21,881 nucleotides of DNA, taken from positions 1 through 21,881 of IMG/VR virus record IMGVR_UViG_3300042298_002143. One strand, written 5' to 3'. The DNA comes from a virus. Shown here one piece after another: positions 1-6,302 of the stretch. The notes under the pieces are model-generated. The model ran no database searches. It saw nothing but the letters and a program-made list of their open reading frames with translations, and was not told where the DNA came from. The position numbers and the translations under genes are program-made. How positions within the stretch are numbered: the stretch's first letter is position 1; every line of letters begins with the position of its first letter.

Positions 1-248
1 GCTTTTGCATCACCAAGTTTTTTGCCGGTATTGTTATCGTCACCATCAACAGTTACATAAAGAACGTTTGTTACTGTTGCACCAACACCAAGACTTACAA
101 TGTCGGTGCCTATACCACTTCTTTCTCTACGGGTATAGAGTTCAGCATCAAAAGTATTAAGGCCAAGTTCCCCCAGTTGCAAATCAGCAACTGTAGGCAC
201 TTTACCCGGTACGGATGACCGTTTAATTTTAATATTCGGATTTGCCAT
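1..248 (-). CDS. Fibre-like virion structural protein, N-terminal part only (cut by left window edge)
   Basis: Only the first 82 codons are visible; the frame stays open to base 1. The protein starts MANPNIKIKRSSVPGK and continues with LQLGELGLNTFDAELYTRR and then NVLYVTVDGDDNNTGKKLGD. The opening pattern (short beta strand, KR, then GELGLNT and LYT) is the N-terminal signature of many T4-like cyanophage virion proteins. It resembles the start of phage fibre and tropism-determinant proteins, and the 453-residue protein at 528-1889 starts in a related way. The later VDGDDNNTGKKLGDAK segment is typical of large beta-helical or adhesin-like phage proteins. The ATG at 246-248 is the natural start, since an exact late-promoter octamer lies about 70 bases upstream and no earlier in-frame ATG follows it. 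No clear Shine-Dalgarno sequence is seen. The role is inferred as a tail-fibre or adhesin component; total length is unknown. Confidence 0.75.
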   Translation of the reverse strand, partial: MANPNIKIKRSSVPGKVPTVADLQLGELGLNTFDAELYTRRERSGIGTDIVSLGVGATVTNVLYVTVDGDDNNTGKKLGDAK

Positions 249-268
249 CAGGTCAAACTAACATTGTT

Positions 269-300
269 GGTATATACCGTAAACCCAATATATATTGGGT
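269..300. repeat. Two perfect palindromes in the leader of the left-edge fibre gene
   Basis: Bases 283-300 form a perfect 18-base palindrome (7-bp stem ACCCAAT, ATAT loop). Bases 269-278 form a second perfect palindrome (GGTATATACC). Both lie between the late promoter at 319-326 and the start codon at 248, so they should be transcribed into the 5' leader. Only three U residues follow the first stem, so a rho-independent terminator is weakly supported. A translation-control or mRNA-stability hairpin, or a dyad bound by a protein, is equally possible. Confidence 0.5.
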
Positions 301-318
301 ATTAATCAGCATTAACAA

Positions 319-326
319 TATTTATA
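319..326 (-). promoter_or_regulatory. T4-type late promoter, exact TATAAATA
   Basis: Read on the minus strand this is an exact match to the T4 late promoter octamer, which is recognised by the gp55 sigma factor with gp33 and the sliding clamp. It sits just beyond the stop codon of the 61-residue gene and about 70 bases before the ATG of the left-edge fibre gene. By T4 spacing, transcription would start near base 313. T4 late promoters need no -35 element, so its absence is not a problem. Confidence 0.7.
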
Positions 327-332
327 AAAGTT

Positions 333-518
333 TCAGTAAGACCCTTCCGAATTGTTAGCATTTTTTACTTCACATTGCTTGAGTCTTTCTTCCAACTCAA
401 CAATCTTTGCAAGTGCTTGTTCAAGTTTTGTTTCTGCAACAACGAGTTGTGTAAATAAATCCATTGCCTTTTTTTGGTAAGTATTCAAAAGATACTTCAA
501 ATCATTTTCAGTTGCCAT
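333..518 (-). CDS. Small coiled-coil protein of unknown function (61 aa)
   Basis: I do not recognise this gene. It encodes 61 residues. Residues from about 15 to 52 are rich in Leu, Glu, Lys and Ala with heptad-like spacing (QLVVAETKLEQALAKIVEL then EERLKQCEV), which predicts one amphipathic helix or coiled coil. There is one cysteine and no signal peptide or membrane segment. The ATG at 516-518 is separated by only nine bases from the stop of the 453-residue fibre-like gene, so it is probably co-transcribed with it. Short coiled-coil genes beside phage fibre genes can encode chaperones or trimerisation aids, but that is only inference. It is followed by a strong late promoter, so it probably ends a transcription unit. 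Confidence 0.65.
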   Translation of the reverse strand: MATENDLKYLLNTYQKKAMDLFTQLVVAETKLEQALAKIVELEERLKQCEVKNANNSEGSY

Positions 519-527
519 TAATTAATC

Positions 528-1889
528 TCAAAAAGTTCCACAATCAATAGTTATGTTAATCAGATTTCTTGTTGATCCTGAGCAAGAAATTACCTGCGAT
601 TGACCAGCACAGTCATTAACAAACAAAGATCCAATTTCTAGACCAGCATATCCGGATGGAGTTAAAACGCCAGAAGATTCTGATACAGCAGAAGCAATAA
701 CAATTCTTGCTGCGCTATCATCCCAGAAAACTGCGGCTTTTTTAGCAGAACCATCATAATAATTTAAAAGTAGACCGAGATCAATATCAAGATCAGTAGA
801 TGGTGCAGAACCATTTACAAGGCCAACTTCAATAAGAGCATCTTCAACAGTTAACGATTGAGTATTAACTTGAGTTGTAGATCCATTAACAAACAGATTT
901 CCACCAACGGTCAGATTACCAGTAATATTTCCTGTTCCAGCAGTAACAATACCAGAAATATTAACATCATCTAACTCGGTATGTCCATCTACATCAATTG
1001 AGGATTCAAAAATAGCTGGATCTGTGAATGTTGTAACACCAGCAATTCTATTATTTACACCAGAAAAAGTAACTGATGCAGATCCTACAGTTAAAATTCC
1101 AACAATTCTAGTATTACCAGTAACTAAAAGAGCAGTTGATGCACCACCTACAACAACACTATTAGCAAATGTAGAAACACCAGAAACAGTTAAAGCATCA
1201 ATATCTGCAGTTCCATTTAAATACAGGTCTTTCCACTGTTTTGAAGACGAACCCAGATTAAAGGTATCATCTGTTGTTGGAATAAGATCTGATGCAAATT
1301 CTCCACCAACTACAACGTTATCACCCTCGGTATCTCCAAGTCCAATAGTTCCACCACGGAATGTTACGACACCAACAAACTCAGAATATCCTTGTACATT
1401 TAAATTCTGACCGATTGTTAGATTCTTATTAACTCCGAGGCCGCCATCAATTTGAACTGCACCACTGTTAGCATTTCCAAGTTCATTATCGGTTGTATCC
1501 GTAAAATTTACTACACCACTAAAAGAAGCACTTGCTGCTGGGTCTGCCCAACTTAAATTGCCCGCACCATCATTTGACAGAACATAACCAGCACTTCCTT
1601 GAGATCCTGGCAGATAATAAGTAACAATCCCAGCAAGAGAAGCAGGAGATGCAAGAGTTATAAAACTAGTACCGTTATTGGTTCCTTCTACAAGGTTAAC
1701 ACCACTACCAGTTGTAGAAGTTCCTTTTGTCCAATATCTATGAGAACCAACAAATCTATTTGTCGCGGTATCAGAAGTTAAACCAACATATAAATCATAA
1801 CTATCGGTTGTAAATCCGGGTTCTCCGGCTTGCAACCCAGGAAGATTAGCTAATAATCCTCTCTTAAATTGAATAACTGGCGCAACCAT
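528..1889 (-). CDS. Tail-fibre-like virion protein with beta-repeat shaft (453 aa)
   Basis: Residues 1-40 (MVAPVIQFKRGLLANLPGL, then GEPGFTTDSYDLYVG) match the N-terminal attachment signature common in fibre-type proteins of marine T4-like phages, with some likeness to the Mtd N-terminal domain. From about residue 120 to 370 there are many short beta repeats of the type NLTVGGNLFVNG, GVVTF and LTVSGVSTF, consistent with a beta-helical or triple-stranded shaft. A conserved LGSSSKQWKDLYLNGTAD segment lies near residue 215. The C-terminal domain holds all three cysteines I can find (C427, C436, C450) and ends TIDCGTF. The start codon lies 33 bases after the upstream gene's stop. It is inferred to be a tail-fibre or adhesin part, not proven to bind the host. 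Confidence 0.75.
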   Translation of the reverse strand: MVAPVIQFKRGLLANLPGLQAGEPGFTTDSYDLYVGLTSDTATNRFVGSHRYWTKGTSTTGSGVNLVEGTNNGTSFITLASPASLAGIVTYYLPGSQGSAGYVLSNDGAGNLSWADPAASASFSGVVNFTDTTDNELGNANSGAVQIDGGLGVNKNLTIGQNLNVQGYSEFVGVVTFRGGTIGLGDTEGDNVVVGGEFASDLIPTTDDTFNLGSSSKQWKDLYLNGTADIDALTVSGVSTFANSVVVGGASTALLVTGNTRIVGILTVGSASVTFSGVNNRIAGVTTFTDPAIFESSIDVDGHTELDDVNISGIVTAGTGNITGNLTVGGNLFVNGSTTQVNTQSLTVEDALIEVGLVNGSAPSTDLDIDLGLLLNYYDGSAKKAAVFWDDSAARIVIASAVSESSGVLTPSGYAGLEIGSLFVNDCAGQSQVISCSGSTRNLINITIDCGTF

Positions 1890-1913
1890 AGTTATTTTGT
1901 ATTTTACTTATTT

Positions 1914-1921
1914 TATTTAGT
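1914..1921 (-). promoter_or_regulatory. Possible late-promoter variant (ACTAAATA)
   Basis: The minus-strand octamer ACTAAATA matches TATAAATA at six of eight positions. It includes CTAAATA, a variant I recall being proposed for late promoters of T4-like cyanophages. It begins just after the stop codon of the 103-residue gene and lies 24 bases before the ATG of the 453-residue gene, a geometry like the stronger sites at 2257-2264 and 15774-15781. Confidence 0.35.
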
Positions 1922-1922
1922 T

Positions 1923-2234
1923 TTAGAAAGTTCCAGCGTCCAAATCAATCTTATTATCAAGATCGACATCCATACGATCAAGAAATGCTGTAGCAAAACC
2001 AACAAGTCCTGGTTGATTGGTTTCAGTTGAAGCAGCCGAATTTAAAACGACATCTGGATTAACCAGTTTATATTTTTGTGTTGATGCATCATAAACCAAA
2101 ACATATTGATCTTTATTGCCAAGATCTGTGGCACTAACATCACTAAGATCTGAAAGTCTATCTGCCACAATAGCCCTCTCTACTGATACGGAGAATGAAT
2201 TTGAACCATCCATACTAACAGAATAATCTGCCAT
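1923..2234 (-). CDS. Small virion-type protein with a fibre-like 'LSDV' repeat unit (103 aa)
   Basis: The protein has a central segment LSDLSDVSATDLGNKDQY followed by VLVYDASTQKYKLVNPD. This is one unit of a motif common in phage tail and fibre proteins (L.DV, then G-x-x-LVYD, then T-x-x-Y/W). The N-terminus (MADYSVSMDGSNSFSVSVE) looks like beta strand. The C-terminus DLDAGTF resembles the TIDCGTF end of the neighbouring 453-residue protein. It has no cysteine or membrane segment. It lies between two other small structural-type genes, with its own late-promoter-like octamer 22 bases before the ATG. It is probably a small structural or fibre-accessory protein; the exact function is unknown. 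Confidence 0.7.
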   Translation of the reverse strand: MADYSVSMDGSNSFSVSVERAIVADRLSDLSDVSATDLGNKDQYVLVYDASTQKYKLVNPDVVLNSAASTETNQPGLVGFATAFLDRMDVDLDNKIDLDAGTF

Positions 2235-2256
2235 GGGAATACTCTAGGTTTAAAAA

Positions 2257-2264
2257 TATTTATG
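2257..2264 (-). promoter_or_regulatory. T4-type late promoter, CATAAATA (7/8)
   Basis: The minus-strand octamer CATAAATA differs from the T4 late consensus only at the first position. It contains the TAA stop codon of the 107-residue gene (2260-2262) and lies 22 bases before the ATG of the 103-residue gene, so the leader would be very short. Confidence 0.5.
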
Positions 2265-2583
2265 TAACAATAGCCATCCCCTCAATAACTCTCGTTTTTT
2301 TATTCGTTGTATTGTTTGTTATTAAAATATTGTAATAATGACGACCCATGTCAAGTTCACTTGTAATAGAATTTCCAAGTGATATTGTTACCTTTCCAGT
2401 GGCAACAACTAAAGAAGATGTGAATGTCGTAATTCCAGATGTTGCATCTGGAAATTTTTTTAAAGTTGACAATGCACTACTATTTGTTAAATTATATGGA
2501 GTTCCATCTGGATTTGTAATTGTAAAAGTTGCAAAATAGTCTGCTCCCTTTTCAATTACTATATTTACTGCTGGTACTGCCAT
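2260..2583 (-). CDS. Small beta-sandwich-type virion protein (107 aa)
   Basis: The 107-residue protein starts MAVPAVNIVIEKGADYFATF and continues with alternating strands, a GKVTISLGNS segment, then GRHYYNILITN and RVIEGMAIVT. I recognise this pattern from small virion proteins of T4-like cyanophages. It suggests an Ig-like or BppU-N-like beta sandwich. It has no cysteine, signal peptide or membrane segment. The gene begins 13 bases after the terminase small-subunit stop codon and shares the start context TCCCATGGCAG with the 103-residue gene downstream. The family resemblance is from memory; its place in the virion is not known. Confidence 0.7.
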   Translation of the reverse strand: MAVPAVNIVIEKGADYFATFTITNPDGTPYNLTNSSALSTLKKFPDATSGITTFTSSLVVATGKVTISLGNSITSELDMGRHYYNILITNNTTNKKTRVIEGMAIVT

Positions 2584-2596
2584 GGGACTTTTTCAA

Positions 2597-3031
2597 CTAT
2601 TTATTATCTGTTCCCAATCCATCCTTTAAAAGTTTGGAAAGTTCTGCAGTTGATCCAACGAACAATGCATTTGTCACATTTGTAGGACCACGAACTTGTT
2701 TAGTTTCTTCAATATCTTTTAGTTTTTTCTGAAGATCCATTAATTTATCGGTTGCATCTGAGACATTTTTAATTAATTGTCCAGCAACTTCATAAGCTCT
2801 AGGCATTTCACTTTCTTGTGCAAGTTCTAAAATACCATTAATGGCTTCCTGCCCCTTTTCAATAATTGAATACAAATTTCCTCTAGTATATTCATAATCT
2901 TTTTTAATATCTTCAACCGAAGATGAAATTGATTCGATTTTTGTCTCGACAGTTTCCGACTTTGATTCGACTATTTCTCCAGAAATATCAAAAGTCTCGT
3001 TTAATTTGTCGAATTTCTTTGTCATTTTCAT
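2597..3031 (-). CDS. 16: Terminase small subunit gp16
   Basis: gp16 is the regulatory small subunit of the DNA-packaging motor; it forms rings and stimulates the gp17 ATPase/nuclease. The protein is 144 residues against 164 in T4. The N-terminal third is acidic and probably disordered. Residues 45-110 are two long helices with features matching T4 gp16: DYEYTRGNLYSIIEKGQEAI, then SEMPRAYEVAGQLI, then DKLMDLQKKLKDIE. The C-terminal TNALFVGSTAELSKLLKD parallels the T4 ending NATVFMGSPTELMDEIGD as I recall it. The start at 3029-3031 overlaps the gene 15 stop as ATGA, which suggests translational coupling. A second ATG two codons later is a possible alternative. gp17 does not follow in this window. 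Confidence 0.9.
   Translation of the reverse strand: MKMTKKFDKLNETFDISGEIVESKSETVETKIESISSSVEDIKKDYEYTRGNLYSIIEKGQEAINGILELAQESEMPRAYEVAGQLIKNVSDATDKLMDLQKKLKDIEETKQVRGPTNVTNALFVGSTAELSKLLKDGLGTDNK
2598..2605 (-). promoter_or_regulatory. T4-type late promoter-like octamer, AATAAATA (7/8)
   Basis: The minus-strand octamer AATAAATA differs from the late consensus only at position one. It overlaps the last codons and TAG stop of gene 16 and sits 14 bases before the ATG of the 107-residue gene. Part of the match is forced by the coding sequence Asn-Lys-stop, so it could be chance in such AT-rich DNA. Confidence 0.4.
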
Positions 3032-4029
3032 GATCCACTAAATCCAAAATCGTCGCCAAGTTGTATCAATGCATTATCTGCAGTCGTAATTTTCTTAACT
3101 GCAGAACCGTTCACATGAGGTGCAATAACTGTGTTATCAGATCCTCTTGTAACTTTGAGTGTGTTTCCAGATATTGATTCTACATACATTTCTTCACTAT
3201 CAATTACAATATATGTTGCTGCAGAAATAGATGATGCATCAACAACATCTATAAAATTAGTAGTTGATAATGCATCAATATCTTGTGCAAGATTAGTTGT
3301 TACAGTACCAGTATAGTTCTTAGTTGCACGAGGTTCAACACTGTAAGAAAGATCTCTTGATGGACTTGAAGATTGATCTCCACCAATATATCCGATAGTA
3401 ACTTTTTTGATAATATCTTTGGATATATCTGCAACTGGGCCAAACAAGTATGTTTTGGCAGTAAATCTAAGAGTATAGTATAAAGATCTCCTAGTATTAA
3501 AATCACCTTCATATTCATCTCTCATTGTTATTCCTTCAAAGACAACTGGAATATCTCGTTTTTCTCCAATCGTTCTTACTAGATCAACCGATAATGTATA
3601 TGCTGGTTGAAAATATGGCAAAATTTGCTCCACAATTTGAAGCATATCATCATTTAATTTTGTATAGATTGCTAACTCAAAACTCATATTATATGGAACT
3701 GGCATATAAGTTTTTCTTGGTTTAGTTGTATCCGAAGCTAAACCAGAAAGAAATGTCTGAGTCGTTGTAACTTTTCTAGAAGGATCATAAGTTAAACCAG
3801 TAAATTCAAATGACATTCTTGGTAAAGAAATTTGAACTGGTTTGTTAAGATCGGGAACTTGTTCTAGTCTTGCTAAAAATTTCTGAGTGGGTCCATAAGC
3901 TAATGGAACTTTAATTACACTCGTTACATTATCAGAATCATTTGTGTGTTTGATTGAAATATCATTGAATATAGTACCAAACGCTACAATTGTACTCCTC
4001 AATATTTCGTGATAAAAATATTCAAACAT
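3028..4029 (-). CDS. 15: Tail completion and sheath stabiliser protein gp15
   Basis: gp15 forms the hexameric ring that caps the tail tube and sheath and joins the tail to the neck of the filled head. Residues 1-200 align well with T4 gp15: the start MFEYFYHEILR, the core FELAIYTKLNDDMLQIVEQ then ILPYFQPAY at residues 117-144 (T4 has YELSIFTRYEDDMFQIVEQ and ILPYFQPHF), and an RRSLYYTLRF strand near 180. T4 gp15 has 272 residues and this one has 333. The extra length is a C-terminal module at about residues 252-315 with VIDSEEMYVESISGNTLKV then TRGSDNT and H305, a motif also found in both giant proteins of the window. The ATG at 4027-4029 is the only start that keeps the conserved N-terminus. 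Confidence 0.95.
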   Translation of the reverse strand: MFEYFYHEILRSTIVAFGTIFNDISIKHTNDSDNVTSVIKVPLAYGPTQKFLARLEQVPDLNKPVQISLPRMSFEFTGLTYDPSRKVTTTQTFLSGLASDTTKPRKTYMPVPYNMSFELAIYTKLNDDMLQIVEQILPYFQPAYTLSVDLVRTIGEKRDIPVVFEGITMRDEYEGDFNTRRSLYYTLRFTAKTYLFGPVADISKDIIKKVTIGYIGGDQSSSPSRDLSYSVEPRATKNYTGTVTTNLAQDIDALSTTNFIDVVDASSISAATYIVIDSEEMYVESISGNTLKVTRGSDNTVIAPHVNGSAVKKITTADNALIQLGDDFGFSGS

Positions 4030-4075
4030 GTTAGCAATTGCTTATATAATCTATTTAACAAATAAAAATATTTAA

Positions 4076-5455
4076 TTATGGTGTTCCAAATGGATTTGTC
4101 TCAGAAAAGTCTACGATTTGATCCGCTTCAGACTCAATTACATCATTTTGAGCATATCTATCGACATTATCATCAGTAAAATATATTCTCAGTTTATATG
4201 CAGCAGATGATCCAGCTCCAGTTATAACGTCACCATTAATAAAGTTTCCATTTATCTTATAAACATTAAGTTCACCTGTAGGAGCATTCCAAGATTTGAC
4301 TAATGCAGTCGTTCCACTGATACTTCCTGTAACAGTTTCTCCATGAATATAAGTGCCAACACCAGATGATGCTGGTGTTGCAATAGTAATAGTAGGTGCA
4401 ACAGTATATCCAGCACCGGCATTTATAATTCTAATTGAAGTTACAACACCAACAGTATTAATGTATGCTCTTGCAGTAGCACTAATGCCTCCAGCTGGAG
4501 CAGCAGGAATAGTAACGATTGGCGGAGTTGCATAACCCCCACCACCATTTGTTACTGTAATTACTCCAACAACTCCATTACCAATTGATGCCGTTGCAGC
4601 TGCCCCAGATCCACCTCCACCAACAAATACAATCCCAGGAGCAACAGTATATCCATATCCAGGATTTATAAGTTCAACTCCTTGAATCTTATTAGATGTT
4701 GTTCCATTACAATCCACAATAGTATCAATAAATGTTGCGACTCCAACTGCTGTTAATCCACCAGATGGTGCAGAAGAAATTGCAACTTGAGGTAGAGAAA
4801 TATATCCACGTCCTCTATTTGTTACAGTAATTAAACGTACAGCACCATTAAGTATTCCGGTAATCGCAGTTGCTGTAGTTCCAACTCCAACTAAATTTAG
4901 AGTTTGTGTATATCCATCGTTAAGGATATTATCATCAATTTCATCAACATCAGTATTGAGTTCTTCATCTTCATACCTGAAGAGTTCACATTTCAACTCA
5001 TAAACATAAGTTTTTTGTAATTGATAGAAAGGTTGCTCATGTTCTACAAATTTAATTTCAAACAATCTATCTCCAAGGGGAAACCAAATTAAATCACCCT
5101 CTTTTGGTCTCGTAGATAATTCAACATTTGGTCTATCTTTTATTAATGGTGTAATATAATTTTCAAATCGTTCTCTTGAAATTGTTACAGTTAAATCTGT
5201 TAAAGGTTGAATACCAAATTTGGAAAGTATTGTTCCTTGCCCCTCATATCCATCATAAGTATTAACATAAGCTTCGATTGGCAGTGCCTGGGTGAATTTT
5301 GATTCGATGACTTCTCTTATAACACTTTTTTTAGTAATATAACTTCTAGGGATATAATATATTTCAACTCCATACATACGAAGTTGTTCGTTAATTAAAT
5401 CTTGAATTAACGATTGTTCGGTTTTAGATCCTTGAAGAAAAAATGGATTAAGCAT
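4076..5455 (-). CDS. 14: Neck protein gp14 with a large repeat insert
   Basis: gp14 forms, with gp13, the neck that seals the portal and receives the tail. Residues 1-165 match T4 gp14 motifs: MLNPFFLQGSKTEQSLIQD, RMYGVEIYYIPRSYI, and PKEGDLIWFPLGDRLFEIKF then QPFYQL near 117-146. The C-terminal tail (VDRYAQNDVIESEAD, then SETNPFG) also parallels T4. Between them, about residues 185-425 form an insert absent from T4, which explains 459 residues against 256. The insert has four repeats centred on GY at residues 217, 268, 307 and 349, each followed by P and a short strand (ITVTNGGGGYATPPIVTI is one). A GETVTGSISGTTALVKSW module follows at 372-389. The ATG lies one base after the gene 13 stop (TAATATG), so translation is probably coupled. 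Confidence 0.94.
   Translation of the reverse strand: MLNPFFLQGSKTEQSLIQDLINEQLRMYGVEIYYIPRSYITKKSVIREVIESKFTQALPIEAYVNTYDGYEGQGTILSKFGIQPLTDLTVTISRERFENYITPLIKDRPNVELSTRPKEGDLIWFPLGDRLFEIKFVEHEQPFYQLQKTYVYELKCELFRYEDEELNTDVDEIDDNILNDGYTQTLNLVGVGTTATAITGILNGAVRLITVTNRGRGYISLPQVAISSAPSGGLTAVGVATFIDTIVDCNGTTSNKIQGVELINPGYGYTVAPGIVFVGGGGSGAAATASIGNGVVGVITVTNGGGGYATPPIVTIPAAPAGGISATARAYINTVGVVTSIRIINAGAGYTVAPTITIATPASSGVGTYIHGETVTGSISGTTALVKSWNAPTGELNVYKINGNFINGDVITGAGSSAAYKLRIYFTDDNVDRYAQNDVIESEADQIVDFSETNPFGTP
4370..4843 (-). repeat. Four GxGY-P protein repeats inside gene 14
   Basis: This part of gene 14 (residues about 205-362) encodes four diverged repeats of the form I-x-V/I-x-N-x-G-x-G-Y-x-x-x-P-x-V/I-x-I. 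The GY centres are 51, 39 and 42 residues apart. The DNA copies are diverged, so the repeats are old or fast-evolving and not a recent tandem duplication. Confidence 0.85.
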
Positions 5456-5456
5456 A

Positions 5457-6302
5457 TTATCCGATCATGTCTAACGGTGGTAATTCATAAGTATTGGACA
5501 TTCTTTCCATAATGAGATCTATTTCTCTTTGAGCATCTTCATACATCTGCCTTCCATTCAGTTCCACACCACCAGGCAATTTGACTCCCGTAAATTTCAT
5601 CATGTTTTGCCCCCACTGACGCTTAATCAATGCAGTCAAATATGGTTTTAAGAAAGAATCATTCCAAACTCTAGAATAATCATTAGGATCTAATGTCCTA
5701 AAGCAATCGATAATAATGTAGTTTCCGACAGCAGCACTTCCCCAATCAATATCAATATACAGTCTATCTTGTCTCTTATTAAATCTAATTTGCTTCTCAG
5801 TCGTTAATAAGAAATCAATATCTTCCAGATAAGTTTTAACCATAGCATAGGTTAAAAGTTCAGTGGTGCCCCAATAGTAAATATCATTTAAGAATAACTG
5901 ATATTTGACACTGAACATATTGTGAGTAATGCTATTAGTGCCATCAAATTTATAAATTTTATTAACACCAATTACTGATGGTGGAACTGGTAAATAATTT
6001 CCGTTTTCTTCAAAATTAAATGATGTTGTAAGCCCGACTGTTTCTGTTACGGTTGTTGTAGTAATTCCAACAGAACCTGTATTTCCTCCTCTAGCTCTTC
6101 CCCTATCAATATCATCTTGAGTTATTCGATACTTCATGTATGTCTGATAGACACCATCAAAATGACGTTCTTGAAAATATTGAACCGCATCATCAACAAG
6201 ATCTTCTATTTGCTCATCAGCAACGTTGATTTCCAAAACTGGATATCCCAGTTTTCTTTTGCAGTAATCAATCAGTTCTTGTCTTGTGCTGGGTTGGGCC
6301 AT
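5457..6302 (-). CDS. 13: Neck protein gp13
   Basis: gp13 is the head-completion protein that binds the portal after packaging and forms the neck with gp14. The 281-residue protein (T4: 309) has the conserved N-terminus MAQPSTRQELIDYCKRKLGY then PVLEINVADEQIEDLVDDA, and an aromatic-rich AVQYFQERHFDG segment at 39-50. The C-terminal core is KPYLTALIKRQWGQNMMKF then GVKLPGGVELNGRQMYEDA (219-257). The WGQN and LPGGV-x-x-NG motifs are hallmarks of the family. Residues 68-95 (GRARGGNTGSVGITTTTVTE) look like a flexible loop. The start overlaps the end of the 64-residue gene by 31 bases, and the MAQPSTRQEL start is the family-typical one. The order gp13-gp14-gp15-gp16 is identical to T4. Confidence 0.94.
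   Translation of the reverse strand: MAQPSTRQELIDYCKRKLGYPVLEINVADEQIEDLVDDAVQYFQERHFDGVYQTYMKYRITQDDIDRGRARGGNTGSVGITTTTVTETVGLTTSFNFEENGNYLPVPPSVIGVNKIYKFDGTNSITHNMFSVKYQLFLNDIYYWGTTELLTYAMVKTYLEDIDFLLTTEKQIRFNKRQDRLYIDIDWGSAAVGNYIIIDCFRTLDPNDYSRVWNDSFLKPYLTALIKRQWGQNMMKFTGVKLPGGVELNGRQMYEDAQREIDLIMERMSNTYELPPLDMIG

Noticed and set aside
283-300. Rho-independent terminator at the 18-base palindrome
   Set aside because: The stem is short and AT-rich, no real U-tract follows on the minus strand, and it lies downstream of a promoter and before the start codon. It is kept only as a palindrome.
1024-1410. Plus-strand open frame of 128 codons opposite the 453-residue gene
   Set aside because: It is antisense to a clear coding region, Pro/Thr-rich in the manner of mirrored beta-repeat codons, and has no start signal or family resemblance. 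Other plus-strand frames (for example 6117-6482 and 15006-15407) were rejected for the same reason.
4033-4042. Palindrome AGCAATTGCT just before gene 15
   Set aside because: It is only ten bases with no loop and no U-tract. In AT-rich DNA this is weak evidence for a regulatory site.
4052-4076. GTTAAATA (4052-4059) and ATTAAATA (4069-4076) as late promoters for gene 15
   Set aside because: Each matches only six of eight positions of TATAAATA and the 46-base gap is very AT-rich, so chance is likely. Gene 15 could be read from upstream.
4370-4843. Collagen-like Gly repeats in gp14
   Set aside because: Glycines are frequent but do not follow the strict G-X-Y triplet pattern. The spacing fits GxGY beta units instead.
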